A stretch of 64,000 nucleotides of DNA, taken from Spinacia oleracea (lineage: Eukaryota > Streptophyta > Magnoliopsida > Caryophyllales > Amaranthaceae). The translations under genes were made by a program, and so were the position numbers. The DNA lies in the NCBI RefSeq assembly GCF_020520425.1, contig NC_079490.1, forward strand, positions 7,192,001-7,256,000, written 5' to 3'. The notes beneath the pieces were generated by a model. The model was not told where the DNA came from. It did no database searches and was given only the letters and a program-made list of their open reading frames with translations. Shown in pieces: positions 20,451 to 31,022 of this stretch. Every line of letters begins with the position of its first letter. Positions within the stretch are counted from its first letter, which is position 1.

Positions 20451-22492
20451 GTGTAAATATAAGCCAATTGAACCAGATCCAAATGAATGAAATTTAGGAT
20501 TAAAATGGATTAGAGTAAGATCCCCCAATCTATTTTTTAGCTCAATCAACACTTGGCAAAATTCGATCCAAATTTGTGAAACGTTCCCTTCAAAATACTT
20601 TTGGTAAAATATATATTAAAAACTCATGTAATTACGAGTATAATTTTTTAATGAAATAAACTCTATAATTTCTACTTAAATTTTTTTAACATTGACTTGT
20701 GTATTGTGATAAGAATTTTAGATTACTACTCCCTCCGTTCCTATTTGTTTGCCTCATTTGATATTTTAGTCCGTTTTTAAAAGATTGATCAATTACTAAA
20801 AATGATCATGGACTACAAATTTACTCCCACGTTTAGCCCACTACTTTTGTTTTACTCAATTCCACTCACCTATCTATTATTAAAGCAAAGTGATGTGAAA
20901 TGAGAGAGGTCCAAAACCTCAACACTCCTCTTCTAACTACTCTCCCATTTAGGACACAAAGAAAAGAAAAAAGGCAACAATAATAATTTACCAAACACAT
21001 GAAAATATATAACAAAAGCAATATCAATCAAATAAGAAAAACGGAAAGTAATTAGATTGACAAAGAAATAAAATAAAGAAAAAAGAAAGAATAAATAATT
21101 GTAACCAAAATCATTTGAAATAACAATACAAAATAATAAAAGATACGTGTAGGTATTCGAAGTAGTTTTCCATTTGCAATTTCTCATTCTTAATTATCAA
21201 ATAATTTGCGAATTTACTGATTACACTTAAATTTATGCCACGAGATAAAAATAATGAGATTAACTTTAGGGACAAGTTGTCACTGGTTAAGGTCGTTTGT
21301 TATTCGATAAACTGAAACATGACACGTTTTTGGTGTATTTATATTGTGGTTGAACACTATTATAAAAAGACTTACTAGAAGCACACCTGATACAATTCTA
21401 TTAACATATAGGAAGACTATTATAGGAAATCTTAATATCTAGAATCACGTATTCTCCGTTTGATGATATTTTAACTTTTTTGTAAGATTTATTAATACGA
21501 CATTTGAAGTTAAGTATACTTTTGTTATTATATTGGTTTAGCAGGATTATATATTATATAAATATCTCGTAACACAGGTACATACTAGTACAAGTTTAAT
21601 TGTGTACTTATCATGGAGTAAATAGACTACTCAGCCACACTTGGGAGAAAAAGTCGGAAAAGAAAAAGTTTTAAAAAAAATTTAAAAAAAAACAAAAAAA
21701 AAAATGTAACCCTATCAAAGGTAGTTGTCTAAGTCCAACCTAACTTCCCTTCAACATTGCATGTAAACCACGCGCCATTGCAAAATCCGTAATGTTTCTC
21801 TATTTATACCAAATAATAATCAAGATTGCTTATCACAACCGAATGCTTAGGTTCCGTTTTATTCAACTGATTTTTACTCATTTTTTCTCGAACTTATCTT
21901 ACCTGAATTTATCAAAACTTATTTTAGTTACAAATTATATTTGGTTAATCCTAATTTTTTCTGAACTTATCTTATCTGAACTTAATTTTACTGAAATAAG
22001 TGGAAATAAGATGAATATAGCCATACTTGAAAAACCTTAAACTTTATTCTAAATCGTTGCGGAATATTTTGAGTAGTAATTTGTTTTTTATTTTCTTTTT
22101 ATAAATGGTATTGTAGTTAGTGGATGATGTAAAATAGCAAAGGGAGAGTGAATGATTGACTCATTTGTTTTTGTGGGGAAATACTGGCTTTTACTGGCTA
22201 TTGAAATGTCTATACGATGGAGTACATCAATAAGTAGTACTCAAGTCTCTAGCATAATCGACTAAATTTACCTTTTGTAGATTATTCTAGGTTCTTACCT
22301 TACTATTCTAGTAGATGTTTTTGCAATTCTGCAACTCTAGATTTTTCTATATGTTTCAAAATACTTGTATCATTTTTAATTTGACGTTTGCCAAAACGTA
22401 TCTTTAACCATAAATATTTATAATATATCTATATTAATCAATATCTTAAGATATAATGTGTTACTTGCCAGTTGCCACATGTCCCCTTCTTG

Positions 22493-22775
22493 GATTTCTA
22501 TTTTTATATATTTTTTCTTTTTCTTTAATTGATTTACCCTTAAAATCATATTTTTAAGTTGAAAAAAATAAACAAATTGCATAACTCTCCATAAGTTTCT
22601 CATTAATGTTATTTATGTTTATAACATCCTCATTGGACTTTTATTTTTATATTTTTTTTTTCTTTTTCTTTAATTGATTTACCCTTAAAATCATATTTTT
22701 AAGTTGAAAAAAATAAACAAACTGCATAACTCTCCATATGTTTTTCATTAATGTTATTTATGATTATAACATCCT
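22493..22775. repeat. Two-copy direct repeat, period about 145 bp
   Basis: The text from TAATTGATTTACCCTTAAAA through ATTAATGTTATTTATG to ATAACATCCT occurs twice, at about 22527-22630 and 22671-22775, with few differences. Confidence 0.8.
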
Positions 22776-22786
22776 ATATATTTCAT

Positions 22787-22980
22787 CATTTTTTTTTTGG
22801 GTCGGTGAAAAGAAAAATATATTGATCTCAAGCCAAAAGGCAATTAATACATCAACAACACCTAGAGAGGGCATACCTTGTATGAAGGGTCTCCCTAAGT
22901 ATAGAGATGAACCAGAACCACTACGCTACTGTACTTCCCAACAAAAATACATCACAACTTGTTTGTGTTACTAAGACATA
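22787..22980 (-). mobile_element. LINE-like 3' tail
   Basis: A T10 run (poly-A on the minus strand) is followed by GGGTCGGTGAAAAGAAAAAT and TTGATCTCAAGCCAAAAGGC, which resembles plant LINE 3' untranslated ends. No target duplication was identified. Confidence 0.4.
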
Positions 22981-23942
22981 ACAAAACAAAAGAATAAATT
23001 GATTAGTTGATTGTCCCTTCATTATATCAAAGTATATTATATAAATTTGATAAAAATATATAATCGTGTATAGCACGGGTTGAAAACTAGTTTCTTAATA
23101 AAACACATTTGATGCATCATGCATGGGGCAAACAATAAGAGACAAAGGGAGTTATATGGAAAGTTGAGGAAGTCAATGTCAAAAGTAGTGGTGTCCAAAA
23201 TAAACGCAAGTGACCTTTAGTGCTCATGATTTCGATATCGGTACTTTATTAGTGTGATATTGGTTAATTAATTAATACACTACTACTCCGTAAATTATCA
23301 CCAATACGAGTTATTTGCATCACTGATACTCACATACTCTTTTTGTTATTAAAAGACTGTTGTATTGAGTGACTCGTGTCCAATTTGTTCAGAAAACCAC
23401 CCTACGTTTATACTCCATAACAATTAATGAGAATTTTAAAACAATTTCCTTGATTGGTATATCAAGTGGCATTCTCGTAATTATAATAATAAAAAAAAAT
23501 ACAATCTAAAAATTACAATGCAACCGCCCCAGACTCTATCTATCCAAAAGCTTCGCTTAAGCGGCCCAAGCGAAGATCGGCACTCGATTGAGGAGCAGCC
23601 CTCAAAAAAAGGGAAAGACGCGGATCATATATTTGATATTTTAAAAAAATAAAAATAAAAGAAAATAATTTTAATACAAAAATTGATTGTATATTTAAAT
23701 ATGTAGATGGTATATTTTGATAATTTATTTACGAAAATACCACTAAATATATTTCACTCGCTAATCATGGAGATGGATTGGACGGAGCACTTAATTAATC
23801 ACAAAATCGGTCCAAACCGGAACCGACCTGAAAATTCCTATAGCGGTCAATTCCGGTTTCGACCCAACCAGTTCCGGTGGTGAGATACGCATTTGCACCT
23901 CTCTGTTCGTTGTGTCAGTGTAGATTCTGCAAATAAACAAGG

Positions 23943-25769
23943 ATGAAGATGAAGATTGCTTGCAAATCTGCTTCTGCTGCTTCCTTGGCCTATTTCCATG
24001 GTGGTAATCATCTTCTTCCTTCTTATTTGCCATTGTTTTCCCCTTTTCTATTTCAATCATGTCATTTCTCTCATCATACTCCTGATCGTCAATTGTTTCT
24101 TCAATCAGTTAGAGAACAATCCAAATTAGGGTTTTCCGATCTCAATCTCCCCCTTTCCCTTTTTCATCAATTGAACTCTTTGATTCCTGTTCCTTCTGTT
24201 ATGTATTTTAATCAGCTATTCACTGCGATTCTAAAATTGAAACACTTAAAACCTCATTCCACCATTGTTTCTTTATCCAGAAACCTTGAATTGTCTGGTA
24301 TCCGACCCGATATGCATTCCATTGGTATTCTGGCCAATTGTTACTGTCATTTTGGCCGGGTCGATTTCGGCTTCTCCCTTCTTGGTAAAAGGCTTAAGCT
24401 GGGCTATTTCCTTGATTCTGTTATCTTTAACACTTTAATCAATGGCTACATCCACTGTGATAAGCTACCTCAAGCTGCTATTTTGTTGGATCAAATTGTC
24501 AAGCTTGGTTTCCAACCCACTATTGTTACATTTGGTGCTATGGTCAAAGGCCTTTGTAAGATTGGTGATAATGCCGCTGCGCTCAGATTGCTCACCAAAA
24601 TGCGATCTGGAGGTCATTGTAAGCCTAACCTTGTCATATATAGCACTATTATTGATAGTCTCTGTAAGGATAGGTTATTAAAAGAGGGTCTGGACCTGTT
24701 CTCTACTATGAAAACTCAGGGTATCAAACCTAATGTTGTCACTTATACCTCCCTTGTTCGAGGCTTCTACAATTCCGGCTGTCCGGATCAGGCTAAACAC
24801 TTGTTGACTGAGATGTTAGAGAACAACATAACACCAGATGTTAACACCTACAGCATGTTGGTTGACATGTTTTGTAAAGATGGCGATGTTGATGAAGCAC
24901 AAGTTATTCTACAACTTATGATCGAAAGAGGTGTTACTCCCAACATCATTACTTACAATGCTTTACTTGATGGTTATTGTTTGCGTGGTCAGATAAAAGA
25001 TGCGAAAAAGCTAATTGATATCATGCACCAAAAGGGTTGTGAGCCTAATCGTGTGAGTTTCACTACTATGGTCAATGGATACTGTAAAGTTAGAAACACT
25101 GACAAGGCCCTCAAGATATTCCACGAAATGTTTCAGAAAGGGATGACACCTGATGTCGTTACCTACACCACTCTTATTGATGGACTGTGCAAAGCAAGTA
25201 GACTCCCACTTGCACTCAATCTATTCAAGGAAATGCAAACTCACGGAGTTATTCCAAATGTTGTCACATATAGTTCATTGGTTGATGGACTATGCAGAAA
25301 TGCAGGGCTTGGCGAGGCAGTAGCAATCCTCAAAGACATGGAAGATAAAGGCGTTAAGCCTAATACTGTCACTTACAATATTATAATAGACAGCTTGTGT
25401 GAGGTTGGGCAGCTTGAAGATGCAGCAAAGTTCTTCTCGGAACTTATATCCAAGGGTCTACAACCTGATTGTAAAACATACGGTATATTGATTAAAGGCT
25501 TTTGTAAGAAAGGACTCATGGATGAAGCTATTCAATTGTTGAGGAAAATGGAGGAAGACAGTTGCTCCGCTGATGATTGTGTCTATAATGTCATCATTAG
25601 AGGATACATTCATAATGATGACTTGCCAAATGCATTACACTATAGTGATGTTATGGTTAGCAATGGGTTTGAAGCTGATGCTCACACTTTCTCATTGTTT
25701 GTTGGCCTCATGTGTTCCGGTAACTTAAGTGAATCATCTAAAGACTTGCTGCAGAAGTTTCTTGAATAA
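23943..25769 (+). CDS. P-class pentatricopeptide repeat protein, RFL-like
   Basis: A 608-residue intronless PPR protein. PPR proteins bind organelle RNA, one base per repeat, to direct its processing or translation. The N-terminus is rich in Ser, Ala and basic residues with few acids for the first 50 residues, as in mitochondrial presequences. From about residue 115 to the end there are about 13 consecutive 35-residue repeats (VIFNTLINGYIHCDKLPQAA, VTYTSLVRGFYNSG, VTYNIIIDSLCEVGQLEDAA). The wording is very like the restorer-of-fertility-like group (NTLINGYC, GLCK, M..KG..P). Two in-frame ATGs open the frame (23943 and 23949); the first is chosen. A dead kinase fragment begins only about 70 bp after the stop, probably in its 3' untranslated region. 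The RFL assignment is by pattern, not search. Confidence 0.9.
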   Translation: MKMKIACKSASAASLAYFHGGNHLLPSYLPLFSPFLFQSCHFSHHTPDRQLFLQSVREQSKLGFSDLNLPLSLFHQLNSLIPVPSVMYFNQLFTAILKLKHLKPHSTIVSLSRNLELSGIRPDMHSIGILANCYCHFGRVDFGFSLLGKRLKLGYFLDSVIFNTLINGYIHCDKLPQAAILLDQIVKLGFQPTIVTFGAMVKGLCKIGDNAAALRLLTKMRSGGHCKPNLVIYSTIIDSLCKDRLLKEGLDLFSTMKTQGIKPNVVTYTSLVRGFYNSGCPDQAKHLLTEMLENNITPDVNTYSMLVDMFCKDGDVDEAQVILQLMIERGVTPNIITYNALLDGYCLRGQIKDAKKLIDIMHQKGCEPNRVSFTTMVNGYCKVRNTDKALKIFHEMFQKGMTPDVVTYTTLIDGLCKASRLPLALNLFKEMQTHGVIPNVVTYSSLVDGLCRNAGLGEAVAILKDMEDKGVKPNTVTYNIIIDSLCEVGQLEDAAKFFSELISKGLQPDCKTYGILIKGFCKKGLMDEAIQLLRKMEEDSCSADDCVYNVIIRGYIHNDDLPNALHYSDVMVSNGFEADAHTFSLFVGLMCSGNLSESSKDLLQKFLE

Positions 25770-25837
25770 CTTGAAAGAAGGTGATTGCAACCATGATATT
25801 CAAGAGTTTTGCTTCAGGTGAATATTATAAGCCGGTT

Positions 25838-26578
25838 CTCTTTTGAATCACTGAAACTGGCGACCCAAGGCTTCCTAACAAAGCTACTCGAGAAGGGTTT
25901 GGTTCCCTTTTTGGAGGTATTTTACCTGACGGAACAAAAGTTGCTGTGAAACGATTGGATTCATCAGGCCAAGGGAGGAAGGAGTTCCTGGAAGAGGTCA
26001 ACACAATAGGTAGCGTGCGCCATTTCAATTTAGTGACATTGATTGGATTTTGTGATGACGGGTTGAACTGATCTACTTCTTGTTTATGAATACATGTGTA
26101 ATGGCTCCCTTGAGAAGTGGATCTTCAACAGAGACATACCACAAACACTTACCTGGAACATACGCCGAAAGATAATTGATGGTGTGGCTGTAGGACTTGA
26201 ATATCTACATGAGCACTGCAAGCAAAATGTGATCCACTTTGATATCAAACCTGAGAATATACTCCTGGCAGAAGATTTCAACATCAAGATATCTGACTTC
26301 TGCTTAGCAAAAATGGTAGGCCAGGACCAAAGCCAAGAGTTATGACAATGGTAAGGGGAACACCGGGATATATGGCTCCTGAGTTGATTGCTGGTCATGC
26401 CATCTCTGTTAAGGTTGATGTCTACAGTTTTGGGGTTCTTCTCCAGGAAATTGTGTGTGGTCGTAAGAATTTTGGTTCAAGAGAAAGCGATTGTCTTACC
26501 AACTTGGTGAAGGAAAAGGCCGATGAAGATAAACTCTGTGATCTAATTGACGAGCATGGAGAAGATATGCCACGTTGA
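25838..26578 (+). pseudogene. Receptor-like kinase domain fragment, disabled
   Basis: Pieces of a serine/threonine kinase domain of the G-type-lectin or LRK10-like receptor kinase type: GFGSLFGGILPDGTKVAVKR (glycine loop and VAVK lysine), a frame break near 26070, then YEYMCNGSLEKWIF, VIHFDIKPENILL (catalytic loop with HFD), ISDFCLAKM (DFG changed to DFC), a second frame break near 26343, then [20 protein letters not shown] and [20 protein letters not shown]. No extracellular or membrane part precedes it. With two frame breaks, a stop at 26067-26073 and a changed DFG it cannot make an active kinase. It follows the PPR stop by about 70 bp, so it may be transcribed in that gene's 3' end. Confidence 0.85.
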
Positions 26579-28796
26579 TCATGAGCTAGTCCAGTTTCGA
26601 GTTTCTTAGCTGCACTTGTGACAGCAGTAGAACTTCACACTAGTTATGATTCATCAGGTCAGTCCGTCCTACAGAGTCGCTTTTGTCCGGCCCACATTAT
26701 GTATTTTATTCTAAGGGTGTTTGTCTATTTTGTGTTTTGATTCTTGAAATATTGTGAGGAGTCAGGCCTTAGTTGGCAAGCACTCTGGCTTTCCATTTGA
26801 TGTTTCTCTTGTTATCTTTTTTGTGTGCCTGCAGATTTTCACAAGGCTAAATTTTCTGGACATGCAAATGATATTCTAGATTCTAGTTTCTGGTTCTACC
26901 ATACAGGCTACACCAGTTGTTGGGTTTGGAGATATTTTCTCTGTCCCACCAAGATTTCCCCATGCCCTTTATTTCACCTCTGTCAGAGTTGGTTCATTTG
27001 AAAGCATGTGAAGCTCTTTTTTTTCCTTCTCTTGATTGCACATGGATTGTCGAGTGAGGGAAATATGCCATAAATGGAATCGGGCAAACTCAATGGGACA
27101 TCTGTTTTATGGGGCAATCGCAGTGGTATGGAGGGAGTAGCATTCTTATTTCCGTCACTCTATCAGAAAAGGTAGACTGATGGTTGTACATGTGCTTCCT
27201 TTGTTTTGATTATAGAAGAGGAAGAAATTATTCTCTTTTATCTTCGTTATGAGGTTAAGTTTCCGCTTTTGGATTCCAATTTGTGACCTTTGCTTCATTA
27301 TGATGAGGAATGCAACTGGAATTTGTGCAGAACCCGTTATAGATTTCTTTGTATGTTTTGGGTTAACATTTCAAATGAGGGATTTATGTGTGATTATATA
27401 TATATGGCAGTGAAGGTCGCTATACCGGGAGTTATTGATTGGGATAGGAAAAGGAGTGGGGGTCATCTGGAGAAGCTTGAGTCTGAGGTTGGGGATCTTC
27501 AAAGTTGCTTGTCATTCACGCTCTCAAACTCAAGAAGCTTGAATTTCCGTGTAAACATGTAAGTATTTCTCATGACACCTTTGTTACTGAGAGATTGGTG
27601 CTATTCCAATTGCATTTGACACATTAGTTACAGATTTTTGTGCTTTGATTTTTGTATTTATCTGTAAACTTAATTGCTGGTTCATTTTCTTGATCTCCTC
27701 ATTTATAGAATTCTAGGTAGCAATGGTGTAATGTTTATGGCAGTAGTTTTGTTTGAGACTCAGTTAGAAATGGAACCAACTTTAATACCTCCTCTGTTTC
27801 TTAATACATGCAACGGTGTGACTTTTTGCACTATTTATGTATGGAGTATTAGCTTTGACTATATATTTTACTACTATGTAAAAAATTAATGCTGTTATGT
27901 ACAATATTTTTAGATTAGTCTCAAATGATCAATATGTATTTTCAAAATTAGTTATTTTACTGTTAGTAGTTAGTTAAGGATACTAAAAGTTAAAGTTGTG
28001 CATTGTCATACGTGGAAGATTGGATTCAGGTTGCTCTTTGAATCACACCAATTGTTATCAAATGTTCTTGATTAAGATGATTGTAACTTGTAATTTTGCA
28101 AGTATGGTGAGATTTTTGGAGTTATGATGATGAAAAGCTCTGCTTCATGCTCTTAGTGAACATTCTATATGAGTTAGGTGCATCAGAGATAACTGTGGTT
28201 TACTTTATTCTATATTCACTTATCTCACTAGCATTAGTCGTATGACTCATCTTTATATCAAGGATAGGACTTTATGTAAATAATGAAAATATTCACGGAG
28301 TCTGATTTAAACCATTATTCTACTGTTTCAGGTATAATATCAAAGTTACTGCTCCATGCCTCCATGTTTTTCCATGAACATATTTCCTTTTGAATACTCC
28401 TCCTTTTATAGCGAGGACTCGGATAAGAATCTACTCCGTATATTCACTTAATTTTTAATAAAAAAATGAATGCACTATTATTCTATTAGATATAATTTCG
28501 AGAAGTTTCCAGAAAAAAAAAGATTTAGATTTGAACCATTTCCTGATAGTCTCCTCAACAAAATCAAGCCTTAGTTTTCTTTGTATTTGCTCTCTTTGTT
28601 TGAACCACAAAATCTATCATCGCCCTTCGTGGATTTGCAACCCACAGAAATTTTAATCCAGTTCATCCAAAATTAGCCGTTTCAAGCCACCCTCTCTTCT
28701 TTCGTGTTCATTGATAATCATCTGATCTTCTTTGGAAAGAATCACTCAAGAAACAACAACTTCATTAAATCTCTTGCTTCTGCGTTTCTTGAAACC
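26579..28796. other. Intergenic, no supported gene
   Basis: Short open stretches (for example 27290-27562 and 27674-27889) have no recognisable domain, and base composition is like the surrounding non-coding DNA. One TACTCCGTA word lies at 28432. Confidence 0.5.
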
Positions 28797-29460
28797 ATGG
28801 GTTTGGATTCACAGGTAGACGACATTGTTGAGCTCGATCTTGGGAGGAGGGACCTTCAAAACAGTTGGGTTTAATGAGCTCAATGGTGTAGATATTGCTT
28901 GGAATAAAGTCGAGTTATCAGATAAAATAATTCAAGTCAAAAGAACAACTTGACAGTGTGTGTGCGGAAGCCAGTTTGTTGAAGTCTTTGAAGCATGAGA
29001 ACATCATGAGATGCTACCATTCGTGAGGTCGATAAAGAGAAGAAGACAGTTCACATGATTACTGAACTCTTCATCTCAGAAGATATGAGTCAGTACCGCA
29101 AGAAACATAATGTTGTTGATAAAAAGGGCGATCAAGAATTGGGTTAGACAAATTTTGAAAGGATTAGATTATCTTCACTGTCATAATCCTCCAATTATTA
29201 ACAATTGTGATAGCCTCTTTGTGAATGAGTTACAGCTCGATCTTCTGGTGAGTTCATGGCACCAGAGCTTTTTGAAGAAGGGTAATGATCAGCTGGTGGA
29301 CATTTATTCATTTGGGATGTGTTTGCTACAGATAGTCACCCGGGAATTACCATATAGTGAGTGCACTAACTCGGGTCAGATTTATAAGAAGGTTATCACT
29401 GGAATAAAACCTGCTGTTCTTGGAAGGGTGACTGACCCACAGTTGAAGCTGGTTCATTGA
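28797..29460 (+). pseudogene. WNK-type kinase remnant
   Basis: From ATG 28797 (MGLDSQVDDIVELDLG) the text is WNK-like: IAWNKVELSDKII (the family's AWN.V block), SLLKSLKHENIMRCYHS, SQYRKKHNVV, IKNWVRQILKGLDYLHCHNP, then LVDIYSFGMCLLQIVTRELP and YSECTNSGQIYKKVITGIKP. WNK kinases act in ion homeostasis and flowering or circadian signalling. Here the frame changes several times. The HRDLK catalytic loop is reduced to IINNCDSLFVNE and the DLG segment is missing, so the catalytic core is lost. The reading stops at 29458-29460, before the end of a normal kinase domain. Confidence 0.85.
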
Positions 29461-29626
29461 GTAAGTGTTTGGGTTCAAGTTGCGAAGGAATGAGGAAGGA
29501 GAATGACTCAATATAACGACCCTTCAGATTGGTGACATGAAGGTCATACTAAAAAGATCAAGTTTGTGTTATTTCCTAAAAGTGATACTAATCACTCGGT
29601 TGTGGAACAAGCTAGTGGTGAAGGAC

Positions 29627-29802
29627 TATGTTACTCAGACTTAGGTACTAGCGTCAGACACAGGTACGTGTCCAAGTGTCCGACACGGCTAAATTGTGGC
29701 AAAATTTCCTAAAATTAAGTGTCGGAGTGTCTATACCCATATATGAGTGTCGAGGATCCGACACGGGTACTTGAGGTAAAACAAAGAGTCTGAGTAACAT
29801 AG
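29627..29802. mobile_element. MITE with terminal repeat ATGTTACTCAGACT
   Basis: ATGTTACTCAGACT at the left end and AGTCTGAGTAACAT at the right end are exact inverted repeats. Inside are further inverted words (GTGTCCGACACGG, GTGTCGGAGTGTC). About 175 bp, non-coding. Confidence 0.65.
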
Positions 29803-30189
29803 GTGAAGGAGCTCTGAGTTGTCAGCGGAAGGTGAAGCCCTTACGTTAGCATATGGGAAAATTGGTTAGGAAACTTGTACCAGGTTATAATAACTGCAGT
29901 AAGATTCTTCCAAGACATCTTCATCAAAGAGTAAGTACTCGAGTGGCAGCAGTCAGCAGGTGGTATCGTACGAGTATGTTGGGTACCCGGTAATGAACAC
30001 CCCTAGCTAGGGTGTATGATGTTCCCTGAATATTTTAAAAAATATGTATATATACACGCACGGAGAAAAAGTATCCCTATGAAAACTAAAACTTAAAACA
30101 AGGATCTCAGCCGACTTAGCCTAATCCATCATGACTTAGGCGTACACCAGTGCAACCGGCTGGAGCCTGGAGGTAGAGATGTAAAAAAC

Positions 30190-30830
30190 TCATCCGACCT
30201 GAAAAACCGATCTAAATTGATCGAATCCGCAACCGACTATAACTTGAAATTTTGGTAAAATAGGTAAGCCGAAATCCAACCTGTACCCGGTCCGAAAAAG
30301 CCGATAACCAATTTTAACAGATGTTGTATGACCAGAATCCGAACCCGACACCCGACTGAAAGATGACCGAAAATAACTGAACTGACCCGACCGAATAATG
30401 ATCCGAACCAGATTCGATATTCGACCCGAAAATGACCAATTAACCCGATTTTTACCGCATAACTTGTTAGTGACTCGACCTTAAATATTTTACGCTTGAA
30501 TTTTTTGAGATGACCAAATCAGTTATTTACTCTATCTTAACCCGTGTTCGATAGTGAACCCGACCCGAAAATTATCCAATCAAACTTGATCCCCAAACCC
30601 GATTCAAACCAACTGTATAAGACCTAAAACCGAAATTAAACCTGATCGGAACATGACGTAACCCGAACCCGACTTGTACCCGAAATAGAGAAGAACCCGA
30701 CATGACCCGAGCGAAAACCAACCCCCCCGAACCCGAGTGATAAAGTGATCCAATACGACCCAACCTGATCCGAGATGACCCATCTCGGATCCAACCCAAT
30801 GAACTGTTTTTACGGCTCTAGCCGGAGGCC
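30190..30830 (-). repeat. CCCGAC/GTCGGG-rich interspersed repeat, copy 1
   Basis: Dense ACCCGACC-type words around a unique core (30470-30550: GTTAGTGACTCGACCTTAAA, TACGCTTGAATTTTTTGAGA). The same core and words occur in inverted orientation at 48370-50060. A dispersed non-coding repeat, possibly a DNA-transposon derivative; termini not resolved. Confidence 0.6.
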
Positions 30831-31022
30831 CATTAAAAGTCCGAGTTCATACCTTTTAAAATAAAAACTACGGAGATATACTGCCCATTTGGCCGATTTG
30901 GGGGTGGGGTCAAAGGGAAAGAAAATGGCGCCAATTAGACCATCGTCATACCGGGATTATTCGAAATTTCATTTTCACGTCTTCTTGAATCGGAAATCCA
31001 ATTTGGAATAAGAACAAAATTA

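Larger units (their letters stand above)
20451..23942. other. Intergenic, repeat-rich, no gene seen
   Basis: Contains a single Stowaway-like end (ACTCCCTCCGTTCCTATTTG at 20731-20750), a MITE-like stretch at 21850-22030 related to those at 17.4 and 31.9 kb, a two-copy tandem repeat and a LINE-like tail (both listed). The last 150 bp before the PPR start is the likely promoter/leader. Confidence 0.5.
29461..31022. other. Intergenic with a MITE and a CCCGAC-rich repeat
   Basis: No gene seen. Holds the MITE at 29627-29802 and the repeat at 30190-30830. The last 150 bp is the likely promoter/leader of the gene starting at 31023. Confidence 0.5.

Noticed and set aside
25838-26578. Possibility that the kinase fragment is fused to the PPR as one protein
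   Set aside because: The PPR frame closes with a stop at 25767-25769, no splice donor near the end would join it in frame, and the kinase itself is broken.
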